This document shows, in pieces, positions 18,219 through 27,390 of a stretch of 64,000 bases of DNA. This DNA comes from Thermoguttaceae bacterium. Its GTDB lineage: Bacteria; Planctomycetota; Planctomycetia; Pirellulales; Thermoguttaceae. Every line of letters begins with the position of its first letter. Position 1 is the first letter of the stretch. Under the pieces are notes generated by a model that saw nothing but the letters and a program-made list of their open reading frames with translations, was not told the DNA's origin and did no database searches. Location: assembly GCA_017407125.1 (NCBI GenBank), contig JAFQXE010000044.1, forward strand, positions 1-64,000, written 5' to 3'. The position numbers and the translations under genes are program-made.

Positions 18219-19250
18219 TTACAGATCGAAGACGTCCTTTTCTTTTTCGACTGGCGCTTCTTTGGCTTTTTGAAGTTCTTCGCCAATAGCTCGTTTCAGT
18301 TCATTAAGCCCCTGACCGGTTACGGATGAAATGAGCAGAACGGGTTTTTGGGCGTATTCCTCCAGTTGCTTTTGAACGTCTTGAGCGCCGGGCAGTTCCG
18401 CTTTGGTAACGACGAGAATTTCCGGCCGCTGGCAGAGTTCGTCTTTGTACAGTTCCAGTTCTTTACGAATATTTTTGTAGTTGTCCAAAGCCGTTGTTCC
18501 GTCCATCGGGTCGGGTTCAACCAGGTGGACGATAATTCCCGCCCGTTCGATGTGGCGGAGAAATTCATGCCCCAGCCCAACGCCCTGGGCAGCGCCTTCG
18601 ATCAATCCGGGAATGTCCGCCATGAAAAAGGCGTGGTCGAAGTCGATTTGAACGCGTCCGAGATTGGGGATTTTTGTTGTAAACGGATAGGAAGCGATTT
18701 CCGGTCGCGCAGACGACAGTCGAGAAAGCAGCGTACTCTTGCCGGCGTTTGGCTTTCCGACCAGCCCGACGTCGGCGATGACTTTCAATTCCAGAATCAG
18801 AGTTCGCTGTTCGCCTTCTGTTCCGGGAGTGCAAATTCTCGGAGCGCGGTTCTGAGCCGTTTTGAATCGAACGTTTCCTTTGCCGCCGACTCCTCCTTTG
18901 GCAACGTTGACCATATCTCCCGGATTGACAAGGTCTTTAAGAATAAAGTCGTTTTCGGCGTCGCGGACAACCGTTCCTGCCGGTACGGAAATATACAGGT
19001 CTTCCGCATTGGCGCCAGTGCAGTTGTCGCCAGCGCCAGGACGTCCGTTTTGAGCGCGTATAAACTTTTGGTGCGAAAGGTTTTCCAGGGTGTTCATTCC
19101 ATCTGTCGCGACCAGATAAATGGAACCGCCCCGTCCTCCGTCGCCGCCGTCAGGACCGCCTTTGGGAACGAACTTTTCCCGCAAAAAACTCACGCAGCCG
19201 TCTCCTCCGCGTCCTGCCGACACTTTAATTGAAACTTTATCTACAAACAT
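18219..19250 (-). CDS. obg: Obg/CgtA GTPase
   Basis: 343 residues. The glycine-rich Obg fold spans about 1-158 ('GRGGDGCVSFLREKFVPKGG'). The G domain follows: G1 GKPNAGKST (165-173), G3 DIPGLIEG (from 212), a G4 of VTKAE instead of the usual NKxD, and G5 SSVTGQGL. The C-terminus is short and ends in charged residues. Obg binds the 50S subunit and is essential for ribosome maturation and stress control. The gene faces the Fic gene with an 18-bp gap, is monocistronic as far as can be seen, and has no strong SD upstream of ATG 19250. Confidence 0.96.
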   Translation of the reverse strand: MFVDKVSIKVSAGRGGDGCVSFLREKFVPKGGPDGGDGGRGGSIYLVATDGMNTLENLSHQKFIRAQNGRPGAGDNCTGANAEDLYISVPAGTVVRDAENDFILKDLVNPGDMVNVAKGGVGGKGNVRFKTAQNRAPRICTPGTEGEQRTLILELKVIADVGLVGKPNAGKSTLLSRLSSARPEIASYPFTTKIPNLGRVQIDFDHAFFMADIPGLIEGAAQGVGLGHEFLRHIERAGIIVHLVEPDPMDGTTALDNYKNIRKELELYKDELCQRPEILVVTKAELPGAQDVQKQLEEYAQKPVLLISSVTGQGLNELKRAIGEELQKAKEAPVEKEKDVFDL

Positions 19251-19786
19251 GGTTTGATTACTGAGTTAAAAACAGAAAATTGTTAATTATTATACAATTA
19301 ATACTATATTACGTTGAATTTTACTCTTTTGCTCGATTGTACTTGAAAAATCTTTAACGTCAATGGGGCGCATAACCGTTAAAGTTTATCTGTTTTGACT
19401 AATCAGAATAAACGTCATAACTATAATGTTCGGAAATTTTGTCAGAATGGGATTAATCCATCTTAAGTGCAGACTTGTTAAATACCGATAGTCCAAGCGT
19501 AAAGCAATTTATGCGAGTTAATCCAGAACGCAAGCAAGGATTGTCTTTACAAATGGGTATGATGCTTTGGACAAAATGGATTTTGTCGAAACATGCAACA
19601 TCGGAATTCAATCGTAAGATTGCCAAACGTTTTTCCCATACTCCTTGAAAAGGGGTTTTCCTGGAGTCGGAAACGTTTGAAATACAAATTTCATTCGCAA
19701 TGCGTTAGCAAATTTTACAATGAATTTCAAACTCGAATTGTCAAATGCACCGCAATTCGTTTTAATTTCTGCAAGGAGATTTTTCA
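19251..19786. other. Intergenic region without recognisable gene
   Basis: 536 bp of AT-rich sequence between the divergent obg and Cys-rich genes. A TTGTCA-N17-TTTAAT promoter-like pair lies at 19738-19766, but its predicted start would fall on the SD of the next gene, so the real promoter may be further upstream. No tandem arrays, RNA gene or conserved ORF seen. Confidence 0.5.
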
Positions 19787-21160
19787 ATGAAGAAATCATT
19801 TTTGTTTATTTTAGCTTTAGCGATAGTCTCGATCGGCGTCAGTTACGCCGCGGATTGTGACGTTGCCGCGCCCTCTTGCGCTCCCGCGCCGACTTGTGGA
19901 TGTGCGAAATGCGGAAACGTTTTTTCTGGCATGTTTGAATGCTGCAATAACCGTTGCGCTCAACAGCCTGCCTGTTCAAATTGTGGAAGCCCGGCGAACG
20001 CCTGCTGCTGCAACAAGATTGGTTGCAGCCCTTGCGTCAAACCGTGCCTGGCTCCGTTGTTCCAGCCTCGTTGCACGTATGAGAAGCCTGCTTGCAAGAG
20101 CGACTGGTATCCTGGAAAGAATCTTGGCATTTTGAATTGCCTGTTTGGTTCGCTTTGCTGCGATCCGTGCGCTCCGAAATGCGGTTGCGGCGCTCCGGCG
20201 TGCAACTCCTGCAATCCCTGCGCTCCGAAATGCGGTCCGGTTTGCGATCCATGCGCCCCGAAATGCGCTCCTGCAGCTCCGGCTTGTGGTTGCGGCGCCC
20301 CGGCGTGCAAATCCTGCAATCCCTGCGATCCCTGCACAGTTGGAAATCGCTGCGGAAAACTGAACTGCGCTTTCTGTGGCGCGAAAGCCGCCTGCGCTCC
20401 GTCCTCCTGCGCTCCCGCCGCTGCTCCGACTCCTGCGGATGCCGACGCTGCTCCGGCAGAAGCCGCTCCCGCCGCTCCGGCGACGTGCGCTCCGGCAACC
20501 TGCGCTCCGGCAACCTGCGCTCCGTCTTGCAATCCCTGCGCTCCGATAGCTCGCTGCGAAGTTAACTGCGGTATTGTTGAAGACTGGTATCCTGGGAAAA
20601 ACCTTATTAACTTTTTCAAAGTTTTGACGGCTGCCAGCTGCCTGAATAACTCCTGCGGCTGCGGCGCTCCGGCTTGCAACTCCTGCAATCCCTGCGCCCC
20701 GAAATGCGCTCCGGCTGCTCCGAAATGCGGATGCGGCGCCCCGGCTTGCAACTCCTGCAATCCCTGCGCTCCGAAATGCGCTCCAGTAGCCAGCTGCGAA
20801 CCGCGTAAAGCGTGCTGCGAATTCCGTCCTTTCGGCGGTCTGTTTGCTGACCTGTTCGCTTGCACTTCCTGCGATCCCTGCGCTCCGAAATGCGATCCTT
20901 GCGCTCCGAAATGCGCCCCGACTTGCAATTCCTGCGCTCCGAAATGCGCCCCGGCTGCTCCGTGCGCTGCTCCGGCTAGCCCCTGCGCCGCCGCTGCTCC
21001 GGCATGCGCTCCAGCTGCGACCGCAGCTTGCCAACCGGCTCCGACCGTTGCTCCTACGCCGGCAGATAAAGCTCTTCCCGAGCCCGTTGAAACCGTAAAC
21101 TCGAAATCAATCCTGTCGCCATCTGAAATGACGGCTTCATTAGGAAGTATTACTGAATGA
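19787..21160 (+). CDS. Secreted cysteine-rich repeat protein
   Basis: 457 residues with a clear signal peptide (MKKSFLFILALAIVSIGVSYA). I count about 78 Cys (about 17%), arranged in repeats of CNPCAPKC, CGCGAPAC and NSC. Two copies of DWYPGKNL (from residues 106 and 266) precede short hydrophobic patches. An Ala/Pro-rich linker (about 207-245) separates the halves, and the last 40 residues lack Cys. Composition suggests a disulfide-linked surface, wall or matrix component; planctomycete cell envelopes are known to be Cys-rich. No enzyme motif is present. SD AAGGAGA lies 7 nt before the ATG, and a terminator follows. Antisense frames over this gene are long only because of the repeats. Confidence 0.82.
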   Translation: MKKSFLFILALAIVSIGVSYAADCDVAAPSCAPAPTCGCAKCGNVFSGMFECCNNRCAQQPACSNCGSPANACCCNKIGCSPCVKPCLAPLFQPRCTYEKPACKSDWYPGKNLGILNCLFGSLCCDPCAPKCGCGAPACNSCNPCAPKCGPVCDPCAPKCAPAAPACGCGAPACKSCNPCDPCTVGNRCGKLNCAFCGAKAACAPSSCAPAAAPTPADADAAPAEAAPAAPATCAPATCAPATCAPSCNPCAPIARCEVNCGIVEDWYPGKNLINFFKVLTAASCLNNSCGCGAPACNSCNPCAPKCAPAAPKCGCGAPACNSCNPCAPKCAPVASCEPRKACCEFRPFGGLFADLFACTSCDPCAPKCDPCAPKCAPTCNSCAPKCAPAAPCAAPASPCAAAAPACAPAATAACQPAPTVAPTPADKALPEPVETVNSKSILSPSEMTASLGSITE

Positions 21161-21181
21161 GTTAAGATGTAATCAGCAATT

Positions 21182-21213
21182 GAACGGCGCTTTTGGCGCC
21201 GTTCTTTGTTTTT
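21182..21213 (+). terminator. Rho-independent terminator after the Cys-rich gene
   Basis: Stem GAACGGCGC/GCGCCGTTC (21182-21190 with 21196-21204), followed by the T-rich run TTTGTTTTT. Confidence 0.85.
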
Positions 21214-21344
21214 AAAGAAACTCGATTCTTTCAGACTAATTAGCTTCCTGAACGTCATTTTCTTGTTTCTCCAGTTTACCTGCGTTCGAAAAGAGCGATT
21301 TCTCTGTTTTCTTAAGAAATTTCAAAAAAATCCTGTCCGGGGTC

Positions 21345-21373
21345 TTGCAAAAAGATTTTCAATCGAGTAAAAT
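21345..21373 (+). promoter_or_regulatory. Sigma-70-like promoter of the sugar isomerase gene
   Basis: TTGCAA (21345-21350), a 17-bp spacer and TAAAAT (21368-21373), about 70 bp before ATG 21445. A good match by spacing and sequence; not experimentally known. Confidence 0.55.
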
Positions 21374-21444
21374 AATAAAAAACTAATCAGAAATGTCATT
21401 TACGACTCGTAAAAATTATTCACTATTATTTAAGGAGATGGCTT

Positions 21445-22452
21445 ATGGCTCGACCTGTTACAATGTTTACCGGTCAGTGGGCAGACCTTCCATGCGAAGA
21501 ACTGGCTCGGAAATTTCAGGAATTTGGCTTTGACGGCATGGAACTGTGCTGCTGGGGCGATCACTTTGATGTTCACAAGGCGTTGGAAGATCCCAACTAC
21601 TGCGACGAAAAGCACGCTCAGCTGGAACGTTACGGTCAGAAATGCTACGCAATCAGCAACCACCTTCGCGGTCAGTGCGTTCTGGACAGAATCGACGAAC
21701 GCCACAAGGGCTTCCTGCCGGCAGAGGTTTGGGGCGACGGCGATCCGGACGGAGTCAATCAGCGCGCCGCTGAAGAAATGAAGCGCACCGCTCGCGCCGC
21801 TCAGAAGTTTGGCGTCAAGGTTGTCAACGGATTCACCGGTTCGAGCATTTGGCAGTGGATTTACTCCTTCCCGCCGGTAACTCCTCAGCAGATTCAGGAA
21901 GGCTACGACCTGTTTGCCGAACGCTGGAATCCGATTCTGGACGTCTTTGGCGAATGCGGCGTCAAGTTCGCGCTGGAAGTTCACCCGACGGAAATCGCGT
22001 TCGACATTTACTCCGCCAAACGCGCTTTGGAAGCGGTCAATTACCGCCCGGAATTCGGCTTCAACTTTGACCCCAGCCACCTGATTTGGCAAGGAATCGA
22101 CCCCGTCGAATTCATTCGCGAATTCCCGGATCGCATTTTCCACTGCCACATCAAAGACGCTATTGTCAACCTCAACGGCAAGACGGGCATTCTCGGTTCT
22201 CATCTGGAATTCGGCGATCCTCGCCGTGGTTGGGAATTCCGTTCGGTTGGCCGCGGCGGCGTCAACTTCGAGGAAATCATTCGCGCTCTCAACGCCATTC
22301 ATTACGATGGCCCGCTGTCCGTCGAATGGGAAGATTCCGGCATGCAGCGCGATCAAGGCGCTCTGGAATCCCTCCAGTATATTCGCGACAACCTGCAGTT
22401 CAGCCCGTCGGACATCGCGTTCGACTCCGCGTTCGACAAGCAGGACGTCTGA
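21445..22452 (+). CDS. Sugar phosphate isomerase/epimerase (xylose-isomerase-like TIM barrel)
   Basis: 335 residues. The AP-endonuclease-2/xylose-isomerase-like fold is supported by four well-placed metal ligands: E178 (FALEVHP), D209 (NFDPSH), H235 (HCHIKD) and E294 (SVEWED). H212 also fits the family pattern. Such enzymes isomerise or epimerise sugars or inositol derivatives with a divalent metal, and in Planctomycetes are often linked to Gfo/Idh/MocA oxidoreductases; one such gene lies about 9 kb away. SD AAGGAGA precedes the ATG and a strong terminator follows, so it is monocistronic. Exact substrate unknown. Cytoplasmic. Confidence 0.9.
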   Translation: MARPVTMFTGQWADLPCEELARKFQEFGFDGMELCCWGDHFDVHKALEDPNYCDEKHAQLERYGQKCYAISNHLRGQCVLDRIDERHKGFLPAEVWGDGDPDGVNQRAAEEMKRTARAAQKFGVKVVNGFTGSSIWQWIYSFPPVTPQQIQEGYDLFAERWNPILDVFGECGVKFALEVHPTEIAFDIYSAKRALEAVNYRPEFGFNFDPSHLIWQGIDPVEFIREFPDRIFHCHIKDAIVNLNGKTGILGSHLEFGDPRRGWEFRSVGRGGVNFEEIIRALNAIHYDGPLSVEWEDSGMQRDQGALESLQYIRDNLQFSPSDIAFDSAFDKQDV

Positions 22453-22503
22453 TAACAGGTTAGTTCCATGAATTGGGAGCCTCGTTTGTTCCCGTAAAGA
22501 TAC

Positions 22504-22543
22504 AAAAACGCTCTGGCTGTGTTTTGCAGTCAGAGCGTTTTTT
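22504..22543 (+). terminator. Rho-independent terminator
   Basis: A 13-bp stem (AACGCTCTG outer part, one G-T pair) centred on 22522, followed by TTTTTT. It can end the isomerase transcript; the AAAAA on the left also suits the convergent HdeD-like gene. Confidence 0.88.
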
Positions 22544-22566
22544 AACGATTATTCAGTGATTCTTGT

Positions 22567-23328
22567 TTAACGATTTCCGAACGAACCCGATCCGTTGGTA
22601 TTGGTCGCGCTGGTTGAGGACGTTGTTGTCGTTGTCGTCGAAGCAGCAGGGCGGGGCGTGGTCGTTGTCTGTTCGGTTTCAATGCGTGACATCTCAGCCG
22701 CGTTGCGATTCTTCAAGCTGGCGTCGTACGCGCTTTGGGCGGAAAGCAGCGTCAGGAAGAACGCGATGGAGCCGATGCACAGGTCAATTCCGAACAGGAA
22801 ACCGGAAACCCACGGGACGTCAAAGGCGGAAATCCAGGCGATGACGATTCCCAAACCGGCGGAAATGATGCCGCTGATGAACATGAACGTGTACGAAAAT
22901 GCTGAATACCGCGGGAACGAGAACAGCTTCGTCACGCCTTCAAACAGGAAGTACAATCCCAAAATAAGGGAGAATACGAACAGTCCGATGCTGGGGGTGA
23001 AGTACATCAAAATTCCCGATGCGATTCCCAGTCCGCCGACGCAGACGAGCATGACGCGATTCAAAGCCGGCGGCCATTCAAAGGACATTAAAATGAACGT
23101 CGCGCCTGCAATAATCATCAGCGTGCCGATGTACATCGGGGCGACGGCTCCGAAAAACGCCGGAGAAATGATTCCCAGTACGCCCAGCGCCAGAAGGACG
23201 ATTATAGTCATCAGAGACAGCGGCGTAACGTGTGGATGTTCCAACCCAGCCAGCCGATTCTCAATCCACTCTTCGGCGCGGCGGTCAGCTTTTTCCATGA
23301 TGCTGTAAACTTTGTTGTTGGTTGTCAT
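22567..23328 (-). CDS. HdeD/DUF308-family membrane protein
   Basis: 253 residues. Six to seven hydrophobic segments lie between about 37 and 195, in paired helices typical of the HdeD (DUF308) family ('LGLYFLFEGVTKL', 'ALGVLGIISP'). A soluble N-terminus (about 35 residues) and a long Thr/Ser-rich C-terminal tail (about 215-253) flank the core. HdeD is associated with acid resistance in E. coli; a precise role here is not known. SD AAGGAAGG is 8 nt before the ATG. It is an inner-membrane protein and is convergent with the isomerase gene. Confidence 0.85.
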   Translation of the reverse strand: MTTNNKVYSIMEKADRRAEEWIENRLAGLEHPHVTPLSLMTIIVLLALGVLGIISPAFFGAVAPMYIGTLMIIAGATFILMSFEWPPALNRVMLVCVGGLGIASGILMYFTPSIGLFVFSLILGLYFLFEGVTKLFSFPRYSAFSYTFMFISGIISAGLGIVIAWISAFDVPWVSGFLFGIDLCIGSIAFFLTLLSAQSAYDASLKNRNAAEMSRIETEQTTTTPRPAASTTTTTTSSTSATNTNGSGSFGNR

Positions 23329-23486
23329 AACAAACCCTTCCTTAAAAAAGAAAAAACGATTAAAGGCCGACAGGCTCTCGCCGCCTGGTTCGCCGGACTG
23401 TTATAATCCGACCGCCTTGTGAATTCTGCAATAATCATAGAAATGGAGTCAAGGACTGAAATAAGAAAAATCAGAATTTTTTAAAA

Positions 23487-23592
23487 TCGCAAGCGGACAT
23501 CGTGTCATAGCCCGAGTATCGGGCGTAGATGACACATGTCTGCTTGCTTCTGCGTATTCTGCGAGAAGTCTGCGATCTCTGCGTTCTTTTTA
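23487..23592. repeat. Structured dispersed repeat, copy A
   Basis: A long imperfect hairpin, 23491-23545 (AAGCGGACAT ... ATGTCTGCTT, with inner stems GTGTCAT/ATGACAC and GCCCGA/TCGGGC), is followed by a period-9 TCTGCGTAT-type array to 23587. A second copy lies at 32780-32875. The rest of 23329-23699 shows no gene. Confidence 0.85.
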
Positions 23593-23699
23593 TTTATTTG
23601 TGAGCGCCCACGCCCCCGTCTTGACATTGTCTTTGCACTCTGATATTCTAAATGTATAAACATTGTATTCCCCCCTTGATTTATAAGGACATTCCCGCC

Positions 23700-26627
23700 A
23701 TGAAAAGAATCGCGATCTTTGTTTTGAGTTTGTTGTTGAGTCTGACGTCTGCCGCGGCGCAGGAACAGACGATTGAAGTCAACCGGATTTTGGGAGACGA
23801 TTTTGTAACAGGACAAACGCCGGACGTTTCCAGCGGCGCGTTTACGTTTGCCATGCGGGTTAAACTGCTTGGTCAGGCGAAATCGAAGGGCAACGGCGAC
23901 GGGCTGGGAATGCTCTTTTCGGTTGCCAGCGGATATTTCGACGGCATTCGCGCCCACTACAGCTGGATTAGTCAGCAGGTAACGTTCCAGATTGGGAAAA
24001 ACCCGTCTGCTGTCAGTCTCGGATCGGATAGAGGAATCTTGCCGGGCGTTTTGCACGACGTTGTTTGCACCTACGACGGTAAGACGATGAAACTTTGGCT
24101 CGACGGGCAGCTTGCCGGAGAACGGGAATACGTTGCGGTTTTGAACACCAAAGGCGCGCCGATTAAAGTCGGCAACGGCGGGTACGGCGTCGGGGCGAAC
24201 CGCATGTACGTCGACTGTCTGAAATTCTATCCGCACGCGCTGACGGAAAAGGAAATCTTCAAACGGTTTGAAGAGCAGTTTTCCGCAGAGGAAAAAATGA
24301 TTCTTGAACGGCTATCTAAATACTCGTTCATTGAAGGCGCAAATAACGTTTCTGCGCCTAAAGAGGTTTTGGAATCGTTGATGACTATTCCCAATCTTCC
24401 ATCGGAAATGCGGTTTAGAATTAGAAATTATTATCTGTTCAGGTACGGAAAGAATTGGACGCAGTATGTGGAATTTGCCAAAGAGGAAGCCCAACGGTTT
24501 TTGGCGGAGAACGTCGAGATTAAGAATTTCCCTCAGGATTCTCAAAAAGTTTCACTGTTGTGGGAAATCGCTCGTGTACTGGAAAAAACGTATCAGGAAG
24601 AACTGCTCAATCAGCTTCGAGAAAAGTATCCGGAAGAGTTTTCTCGACGAAAAGCGGTTTACGATTTGATAGTTAGCGCGAATCGCGTTCGTAAATTGGA
24701 AACGTTCGCTCTGAACTGGTTACAAAACGTTGAGAGTCAGCAAGTCGATTTTACAATTTATGTTTCGCCCAACGGTTCAGACGACGCTGACGGTTCGCTG
24801 TCCGCGCCCGTTCAATCTTTGGAAAAGGCGATTCAATTAACAACTGCCTGGCAAAAAGAAAATCCCGATAAAACTGCCGCAATCGCGTTGACGTCGGGAA
24901 CGTATTACGTTGAAAAGACAATCAAGCTCAACGATGTGAAAAATCTGTTTATCGTTGCGGCGCCTGACGCCAAAGCGCTTTTGACTGGCGGAAAAACGCT
25001 GTTGCATTTTGCTCCTGTTACAGATAAAGACGTTCTTCAGCGTCTGCCGGAGTCCGTTCGCGGCAAGGTTTTGGAATGCGATCTCAAGGCGGCGGGCGTT
25101 ACAGATTTCGGTCAGCTTCGACCTCGCGGCTACGGCGTCGGCGATACGGTCAACCCGGTTCCCAGTCTGTACGTCAACGGGGAAGCGCAGACGTTGGCGC
25201 GATACCCCAACGTCGGGGAAGAACCGCTGAAATTCGGCGCGGTTGAAGGGAATTCGTTTGGATATGACTTCGACCGCCCGGATAAATGGCGGCTGTCGGA
25301 CAACCCGGACGAGAACGACGTCTGGGCGAACGGTCTGTTTACCTGGGAATGGGCGTCGCACATTAAAAAAGTCCAAATCAATCGAGAGAAGAAGACAATG
25401 TCCGTCAACGGTGTGAATCTGACCGGACGGTTCCATTACTATCTTATCAACATTTTGGAAGAACTGGACAGTCCGGGGGAATACTACGTTGACCGTCAGC
25501 GGGGAATACTGTACTATCTTCCCGCCGCCGACCAACTTGACGCCGCCGGACGCTTTGCAGCGACAGCCGAGTTTTCCGTTCTGAACGAAGCGCTAATCAA
25601 AATGACGAACTGCGAAAACGTCGTTTTGAAAAATGTAACGATAAAAGGCGGGCGGGAGTCCGGCGTCTTTATGGCGCAATGCGTCAACTGCTATGTTACA
25701 AATTCGACGATTGAACAGTTCGGCGGGAACGCGGCGATTCTTCGCGGCGGTATGCTGTGCGGCGTTCTGAATTGTCGTATTCGTGAAATGGGAGCGTGCG
25801 GCGTTCGTCTTTCTGGCGGCAGCCGCGAGAGCTTGATTCAGGCGGGGCACGCGGTTCACAACTGCGAAATCAGCGATTTCTCCCGCATCGACCGCGCTTA
25901 CGCTCCCGCCGTTCATACGTCGGGCTGCGGGTTTATTATAACCAACAATCTGGTTTACGATTCGCCTCATCACGCCTTTAGAACGGACGGCAACGACATT
26001 TATGTTGCTCGAAACGAGGTTCATTCCGTCGTCTACGAGTTCAGCGACCAGTCTGGAATTGACGTTTATGGCAACCCGACCTATCGCGGTCTTGTCATTG
26101 AAAAGAACTTCTGGCACGACATCAAGGGCTTGGACGCCCGGTGCGGTCAGGCGGGGATTCGTCTCGACGACGCTATTTCCGGCGTCGTTATGATTGAAAA
26201 CGTCTTTTATCGCTGTTCAGGCGGTATGTTCGGTGGAATCCAGATTCACGGCGGACACGACAACGTCTGCCTGCAAAACGTCTTTGTCGATTGCAATATC
26301 GCGTTGAGTTTCAGCCCGTGGAGCAATTCGCGCTATTCAGAGTTCATAGAAAAAACGTTACAATACGTTCAAAACCCGCTGTATCAGAAAACCTATCCGA
26401 CCATGGATCGAATTGGTCAGACGTACAACAGAAACTACATCCTCGGCAACGCGGCGATTGACTGCAAGGCATTCCAGAGAAACGGGGACTGGAACGTTTA
26501 CCTCGACAACGCCTTTTCGACGCCGAACGTTCCCGCCCCAGCCGGCACGCCGTTCGACCGCCGCGAATGGATTAAAACCGTTCCCGACGTCCCAAGTTTG
26601 AGGGACGTTGGGGTAATGAGGCAGTAG
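23700..26627 (+). CDS. Secreted protein with LamG-like domain and parallel beta-helix
   Basis: 975 residues from ATG 23700. The frame is open to 23652, but the signal peptide (MKRIAIFVLSLLLSLTSAAAQ) and AAGGA SD fit 23700. Residues about 22-190 resemble a concanavalin/LamG domain ('LPGVLHDVVCTYDGKTMKLWLDG'). About 190-350 is helical. From about 355, 'FTIYVSPNGSDDADGSLSAP' starts a right-handed parallel beta-helix with repeated 'NCENVVLKNVTIKGG' and 'NNLVYDSPHHAFRTDGND' coils typical of polysaccharide lyases and beta-helix glycosidases. It is probably exported and acts on, or binds, a plant or host glycan. No SusC/D-like or transporter partner adjoins it. The exact family cannot be assigned by eye. 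Confidence 0.85.
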   Translation: MKRIAIFVLSLLLSLTSAAAQEQTIEVNRILGDDFVTGQTPDVSSGAFTFAMRVKLLGQAKSKGNGDGLGMLFSVASGYFDGIRAHYSWISQQVTFQIGKNPSAVSLGSDRGILPGVLHDVVCTYDGKTMKLWLDGQLAGEREYVAVLNTKGAPIKVGNGGYGVGANRMYVDCLKFYPHALTEKEIFKRFEEQFSAEEKMILERLSKYSFIEGANNVSAPKEVLESLMTIPNLPSEMRFRIRNYYLFRYGKNWTQYVEFAKEEAQRFLAENVEIKNFPQDSQKVSLLWEIARVLEKTYQEELLNQLREKYPEEFSRRKAVYDLIVSANRVRKLETFALNWLQNVESQQVDFTIYVSPNGSDDADGSLSAPVQSLEKAIQLTTAWQKENPDKTAAIALTSGTYYVEKTIKLNDVKNLFIVAAPDAKALLTGGKTLLHFAPVTDKDVLQRLPESVRGKVLECDLKAAGVTDFGQLRPRGYGVGDTVNPVPSLYVNGEAQTLARYPNVGEEPLKFGAVEGNSFGYDFDRPDKWRLSDNPDENDVWANGLFTWEWASHIKKVQINREKKTMSVNGVNLTGRFHYYLINILEELDSPGEYYVDRQRGILYYLPAADQLDAAGRFAATAEFSVLNEALIKMTNCENVVLKNVTIKGGRESGVFMAQCVNCYVTNSTIEQFGGNAAILRGGMLCGVLNCRIREMGACGVRLSGGSRESLIQAGHAVHNCEISDFSRIDRAYAPAVHTSGCGFIITNNLVYDSPHHAFRTDGNDIYVARNEVHSVVYEFSDQSGIDVYGNPTYRGLVIEKNFWHDIKGLDARCGQAGIRLDDAISGVVMIENVFYRCSGGMFGGIQIHGGHDNVCLQNVFVDCNIALSFSPWSNSRYSEFIEKTLQYVQNPLYQKTYPTMDRIGQTYNRNYILGNAAIDCKAFQRNGDWNVYLDNAFSTPNVPAPAGTPFDRREWIKTVPDVPSLRDVGVMRQ

Positions 26628-26650
26628 GGCGGAAATTTGCACATGGTTGA

Positions 26651-26676
26651 GCCCGGTTCGCGGGCGTTCCGCCCGC
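26651..26676 (+). repeat. REP-like hairpin a
   Basis: GGTTC followed by the hairpin GCGGGC...GCCCGC (26660-26665 with 26671-26676). It lies just past the 3' end of the RAYT transposase. The wider TTGAGCCCGGTTCGCGG context recurs on the other side of the gene. Confidence 0.75.
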
Positions 26677-26711
26677 CGCAGCCTCTCCGCCCCGGCAGAG
26701 TCCGTCGCTCC

Positions 26712-27356
26712 CTAATCCCTTTTGCAAAAGCTGCTCCAGGGATAATCTTCCGGTCTTTTAACCAGTCCGGCTTTTACCGGGTTATTTGCGATATAGTCTG
26801 ATTCCAATTGAAATTGTTTTTTACTTCGAACGCATACGTCCCAGTAGTCAATGATCCAGAAATTACCCTGAAATGTATTGATTATGTTCTCAATATATCC
26901 AGCTTGGAATCGTCTTGACGATTTCAAATTATGCAGTATTTCATCAAAACGTTTACTGGTGTGATGTTTCCATGAGTTCACAATGTCGCACATTGGATTA
27001 TGAGGAAACACTCGAATTAAAACGTGTATATGGTTAGGCATTATAACCCAATGATATAAATGATAGCGTTTTTCATTGAGTAAATTTAACGAATCAATAA
27101 CGCATTGAGCCAGTTCAGGAATTCTCAAAATACAGGAGCCGATTCCACGATTAATCCATTCTTCAATTTCACGATGAAGATAATAAACTCGTCTGGAGGG
27201 AGGATTGTCTTCAACTTGTTTTTTGAGAATATTCAACTGGTTTTGGGATAAGGAATCCGAAAGCCGAAATGAAATATGCTGGACAGCGTCAGCAAAATCC
27301 CAATGAGGAATATCACGACGTTTGTATATTTCTTTGTTGTTGCGTTCAGTCGACAT
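26712..27356 (-). CDS. REP-associated tyrosine transposase (RAYT, Y1/IS200-like family)
   Basis: 214 residues from ATG 27356; the SD AAGGAG just upstream decides the start over a longer open frame. The HUH motif is visible in WVIMPNHIHVLI (H109 and H111). The C-terminal block 'YIANNPVKAGL' is characteristic of RAYTs; Y171 and Y188 are candidate nucleophiles. RAYTs are single-copy relatives of IS200/IS605 TnpA that cleave single-stranded REP hairpins and are thought to spread them. Four REP-like hairpins with the same GGTTC-stem design are in the window, three of them flanking this gene. It appears intact. Function in the host is unknown. Confidence 0.92.
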   Translation of the reverse strand: MSTERNNKEIYKRRDIPHWDFADAVQHISFRLSDSLSQNQLNILKKQVEDNPPSRRVYYLHREIEEWINRGIGSCILRIPELAQCVIDSLNLLNEKRYHLYHWVIMPNHIHVLIRVFPHNPMCDIVNSWKHHTSKRFDEILHNLKSSRRFQAGYIENIINTFQGNFWIIDYWDVCVRSKKQFQLESDYIANNPVKAGLVKRPEDYPWSSFCKRD

Positions 27357-27390
27357 GATAAAACTCCTTGGATGACAATTTGCCTTGGTT

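Noticed and set aside
19960..21258. Long minus-strand open frames opposite the Cys-rich gene
   Set aside because: They are produced by the repetitive GC-rich codons of the sense gene and lack an SD, signal peptide logic or known motif; the sense frame has SD, signal peptide and terminator.
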